Notes under the pieces: generated by a model | What the model was told of the DNA's origin: nothing | What the model saw: only the letters and a program-made list of their open reading frames with translations | The model's database searches: none | Position numbers and translations under genes: made by a program | NCBI GenBank assembly: GCA_029582165.1 | Contig: CM055873.1 | Coordinates: 43,393,295 to 43,457,294 of the forward strand | Source: Portulaca oleracea | Lineage: Eukaryota; Streptophyta; Magnoliopsida; Caryophyllales; Portulacaceae | Direction: 5' to 3' | Length of the DNA stretch: 64,000 nucleotides | Part shown: in pieces, positions 61,005 through 64,000 of the stretch | Numbering within the stretch: position 1 is the first letter of the stretch | Layout of the letters: every line of letters begins with the position of its first letter

Positions 61005-61783
61005 TAGACCTGGCAATTCTCGACCCCACCTGGAAACCCAACCCGCAAAAAATAGGTTTTGAACACAAAATTCCGACCCGGACCCGAAAATGACCCAACC
61101 GAAAGAACCCAGTAAAAAACGGGTCGGGTCTTAGTGTTTTGTCTACTTTGGCCTTGTGCAAAAAAATGAGCTCATTTCATGAAAATTCAGGCCTGAAAGT
61201 AAAATATTGGGTGGTTTTGGAAAGCTATGCGTAGAGAGAGACATACAACTGAAATAATCAAATAACAAATGACCAAAGCAAAACCCTAACACTGTCCCGC
61301 CTCTCTCATCTCTTTCAGTAAAATAGTGTGTTATTGTCCAAGGTCAAAGTTCAATGCATTATTATCCAATACCCAAAAAGTTCCGTATATTAGTATCCCA
61401 AAACCCTATATATTTCATACGGACTGTTATTCGCAGATTGCTGATGTAATCCGCATAATACTTGTAGACTTGAAGATTGCCAAATTTTGTCCCTTACGTG
61501 TACAGTAATATGTTTATATACAACTATGACATATCGTGGTGATCGAACTTAGAATGGAATGGTACATTACACGGGTGTTTTGACTAATTATAATAAGTTT
61601 TTTTAGTTGTAAGTGACTTAGAAAAGGGGCGGTCATGACCCGTAAATCCGACCCAAAACGCCCGAAATCGGAATACACCCAACCCGTATTTACCCAAAAT
61701 CGAAATACACCTGACCCGTATTTACCCGAACCCGATATACGATCGACCCGTAACCCATTCGCCCGCCCGTATTGACAGGTCTA
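61005..61783. mobile_element. Non-autonomous hAT element carrying a family A MITE fragment
   Basis: The ends TAGACCTGGCAAT and, reverse-complemented, TAGACCTGTCAAT match at 12 of 13. The TSD is GCATCACA (60997-61004) and GCATCACG (61784-61791). Subterminal GACCCG/CGGGTC repeats are in opposite orientation at the two ends. A partial MITE of family A (about 61320-61410, ttattgtccaaggtcaaagt) lies inside. No transposase. Confidence 0.9.
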
Positions 61784-61912
61784 GCATCACGTGATGCCTT
61801 GCTTATGCAACCAAAAAAAAAAAAAAGGATGAAATAATTACAGTCCTTGATTCATGATCTAAAGGTCCATAATGTCCCTTCATTCTCACCTTCTCACCAA
61901 AAATACCTTCTC

Positions 61913-61916
<4 letters not shown>

Positions 61917-61989
<73 letters not shown>
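61917..61989. repeat. (TA)n(GA)n microsatellite
   Basis: About 33 bp of TA followed by about 40 bp of GA. It marks the left limit of the inverted duplicate that runs to the window end. Confidence 0.97.
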
Positions 61990-61990
<1 letters not shown>

Positions 61991-62183
61991 AATGACAACC
62001 TTCTAGAAGAAACATGTTTAAGTTCGGTCTAATGATCCAAATGGAGGTAATCTTATACCATAAATGTAAATTTTTAGAGAAACTAATTCCGACTGACCAA
62101 CGGAAAATCTTTTCTAAAACCACTTTGAAAATAGAAAAGAACAATAAAAAAATACTCAATTCAAAAACCTTTTTAAAATTTAA

Positions 62184-62547
62184 GGTTTTTGGATGCTAAT
62201 ATACTGAACTTTTTGAGCATTGGACAATAATGCACTGAACTTTGACATGGGATAATAATACACTGTACTTTGGGGGCTGTTGAACAATAATGCACTCAGT
62301 ATGATTTTGGCAATGGCTAACTTGGTGGCAATCCTATGTAGCCGGTGGAGGAGATAAATTTGTCCAAAAATATTTATCTTCTCGGTCTGTCACGTAAGAT
62401 TGTCACCAAGTTCACCACCGTTGAAATTGTCTCGAGTGCATTATTGTCCAACACCCCCAAAGTTCAGTGCATTATTGTCCAAGGTCAAAGTTCAGTGCAT
62501 TATTGTCCAATACACCAAAAGTTCAGTATATTAGCGTCCAAAATTCC
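62184..62547. mobile_element. MULE-type MITE, family A, 364 bp, perfect TSD
   Basis: TSD TAAAATTTAA (62174-62183 and 62548-62557; 9 or 10 bp). Ends are GGTTTTTGGATGC and, reverse-complemented, GGAATTTTGGACGC. Both arms contain three GCATTATTGTCCAA/AAGTTCAGT units. The centre (ctcggtctgtcacgtaag) distinguishes it as a shorter subfamily shared with 63458-63720. Confidence 0.92.
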
Positions 62548-62898
62548 TAAAATTTAATATAAGTATATTTCATAATATGATCAGTGTGCAAGTATTTAAA
62601 ATATATCATATATGCATATTTATATGTAAATTAATGTAATTAGTATAATGAATATGAGTAGAGTCCAAATTGTTATCTTATGATTTCTCTAATTATTAAA
62701 CTTCTTATTATCCTTTTTCAAGTATTTAAATAAATTATCGTTCTTTTTTATTATAGTTTGTTCGTGACTTTGTTAACATCGTGTTGAATATTTAAAAGTA
62801 TGGTTTGTTATTTGTTCAAATAAAATTTAAATTGATTTTTGATAACAAGGGTAAAAAGTCATTACATTTGTATTTATTATATTACTACATTATTTTTA

Positions 62899-63447
62899 GG
62901 ATTTTTGGATGCTAATATATTAAATTTTTGGGGTTTTGAACAATAATGCACTGAACTTTGACATTGGACAATAATGCACTGAACTTTGAGAGGCGTTGGA
63001 CAATAATGCACTCGGAACAATTTCGATGATGACTGACTTGGTGGCGATTTTATGAGGCGGGCCGAGACAATAAATAGGCTAAATAATATCTAAATTTATG
63101 ACCTTTCAACTAATCTACAGAAACAAAGGTGATTTTATACAACTACAACAACAATCTCTCAACGAAAACACATTTAAGCAAATGTGATTTTATGTTTTTT
63201 TTTTACTCTTTTCAAAGTTAATTCATTTCGCTTACGTGCGAATTAGCTGACATGTCATAAATTTAAATATTTTTGGGTCAATTCATCTATTCTACCTGCT
63301 AAATAGGATTTTCACCAAGTTAGCTACTGTCGTAATCATTATGGTTGCAGTATTATCCCCAAAAGTGCAGTGTATTATTGTCCAATGTCAAAGTTCAGTG
63401 TATTGTCTAACACCCCAAAAGTTCAATATATTAGCATCCAAAAACTA
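62899..63447. mobile_element. MULE-type MITE, family A, 549 bp, perfect 9-bp TSD
   Basis: TSD TTATTTTTA (62890-62898 and 63448-63456). Inner ends share TTTTTGGATGC with inverted TGGACAATAATGCACTGAAC units. The centre (ctacctgctaaatag, caactacaacaacaatctctc) matches the split copy 38959-43234 in reverse, so the two are one ancestral insertion seen in both duplication arms. Confidence 0.93.
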
Positions 63448-63457
63448 TTATTTTTAA

Positions 63458-63720
63458 GGGTTTTTGGATGCTAATATACTGAACTTTTGAGGTATTAGAC
63501 AGTAATGCTATGTAGCGAGTGGAGGAGATGAATTTGTCCAAAAATATTTTTTTTCTCGGTTTGTCATGTAATATTATCACCAAGTTCGCCACCGTCGAAA
63601 TTATCTCGAGTGCATTATTGTCCAACACCCCAAAGTTCAGTGCATTATTGTCCAAAGTCAAAGTTCAGTGCATTATTGTCTAATATCCTAAAAGTTCAGT
63701 ATATAAGCGTCCAAAATTCC
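63458..63720. mobile_element. MULE-type MITE, family A, 263-bp short subfamily, abutting the previous copy
   Basis: Ends GGGTTTTTGGATGC and, reverse-complemented, GGAATTTTGGACGC. TSD TATTTTTAA (63449-63457) and TATTTTTAC (63721-63729), overlapping the right TSD of the neighbouring 549-bp MITE. One arm is shorter than in 62184-62547. It is absent from the left arm of the inverted duplication. Confidence 0.85.
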
Positions 63721-64000
63721 TATTTTTACTTGCATTTAATATAAGCTCATATAAATTTTTATATTTTAATTATTTTTATTTTTATTTTTTCATTAGTTAT
63801 CTAAATAGTACCCCTCAGAAGAAAGGACAAAAAATATTCTCAGCGAGGAATAACCACCCGACATTTGTCTAATTCGAGGAATCCTAATTATCCAAAATCC
63901 AAATAGAGTGTGAAATAAATAACTGCATTGTGTAAGCCTTTACAAAATCCCTTGACTGCTGTGGAACCCTAATTTCGTCACCCAATCTACTGTCTCTTCT

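Larger units (their letters stand above)
61990..64000 (-). repeat. Right arm of an inverted duplication (left arm about 31.13-44.37 kb)
   Basis: Excluding inserted elements, the reverse complement is collinear with 44370-44002, 43470-43124, 39404-38715, 32690-32640 and 31240-31160. Examples: 'tttaaatacttgaaaaaggataataag' region near 62710, the 'gaggaataa' block near 63845, and the leader 'ctactgtctcttct' at 63987-64000. The arm continues past the window. Confidence 0.88.

Overview
This is nuclear DNA from a flowering plant, most likely a eudicot. The evidence is AT-rich intergenic DNA, GT-AG introns of several kb, plant-type nuclear genes and dense nested plant transposons. The species cannot be read from the window; a member of Caryophyllales is only a guess. 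I find three host genes. (1) 5836-17975 (+) is a seven-exon, 642-residue GT31 galactosyltransferase with a galectin domain, of the hydroxyproline O-galactosyltransferase type that starts arabinogalactan glycans in the Golgi. Introns 4 and 6 are each about 4.6-4.7 kb because of Ty1/copia insertions, yet all splice sites and the frame are intact. Its exon 2 acceptor region has been duplicated in tandem. (2) 20302-24508 (+) is a two-exon mitochondrial dihydrolipoamide dehydrogenase of 505 residues. (3) 25992-27983 (-) is a three-exon gene encoding two tandem DUF6598-like domains, with probable upstream exons at 28213-28311 and near 31110-31240. Almost everything else is transposon. From left to right: a copia remnant cut by the window edge; a hAT element with near-perfect 8-bp target duplications (1616-2521); a MULE-type MITE just upstream of the galactosyltransferase (4906-5261); copia elements inside that gene; a LINE remnant split by a Harbinger MITE (18.4-19.4 kb); then, inside and beyond the 5' intron of the DUF6598 gene, a Stowaway, a second hAT (29970-30811), a 1.4-kb MULE-like element (31243-32638) and a 6.0-kb Mutator-like element with long inverted repeats (32688-38705). 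That 6.0-kb element carries two convergent genes: a decayed MULE transposase and an intact GRF zinc-finger/coiled-coil/membrane protein. Further right are a MITE (38959-43234) split by a 3.7-kb solo LTR, a 0.53-kb solo LTR, a Harbinger transposase remnant, a second and longer copia element (50021-53541) capped by a gypsy LTR fragment, a 3.0-kb MULE without transposase (55417-58436), and a cluster of MITEs and a third hAT to the end. The most striking large-scale feature is an inverted duplication. The last 2 kb (about 61.99-64.00 kb) is the reverse complement of an ancestral segment now spread over 31.1-44.4 kb, where at least four later insertions have expanded it about six-fold. It gives near-empty sites for those insertions. 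It also predicts a paralogue of the DUF6598 gene, on the + strand, just past the right edge of the window. The best candidate for something undescribed is the two-gene Mutator-like element, whose layout resembles maize MuDR but has a GRF protein in the second-gene position.
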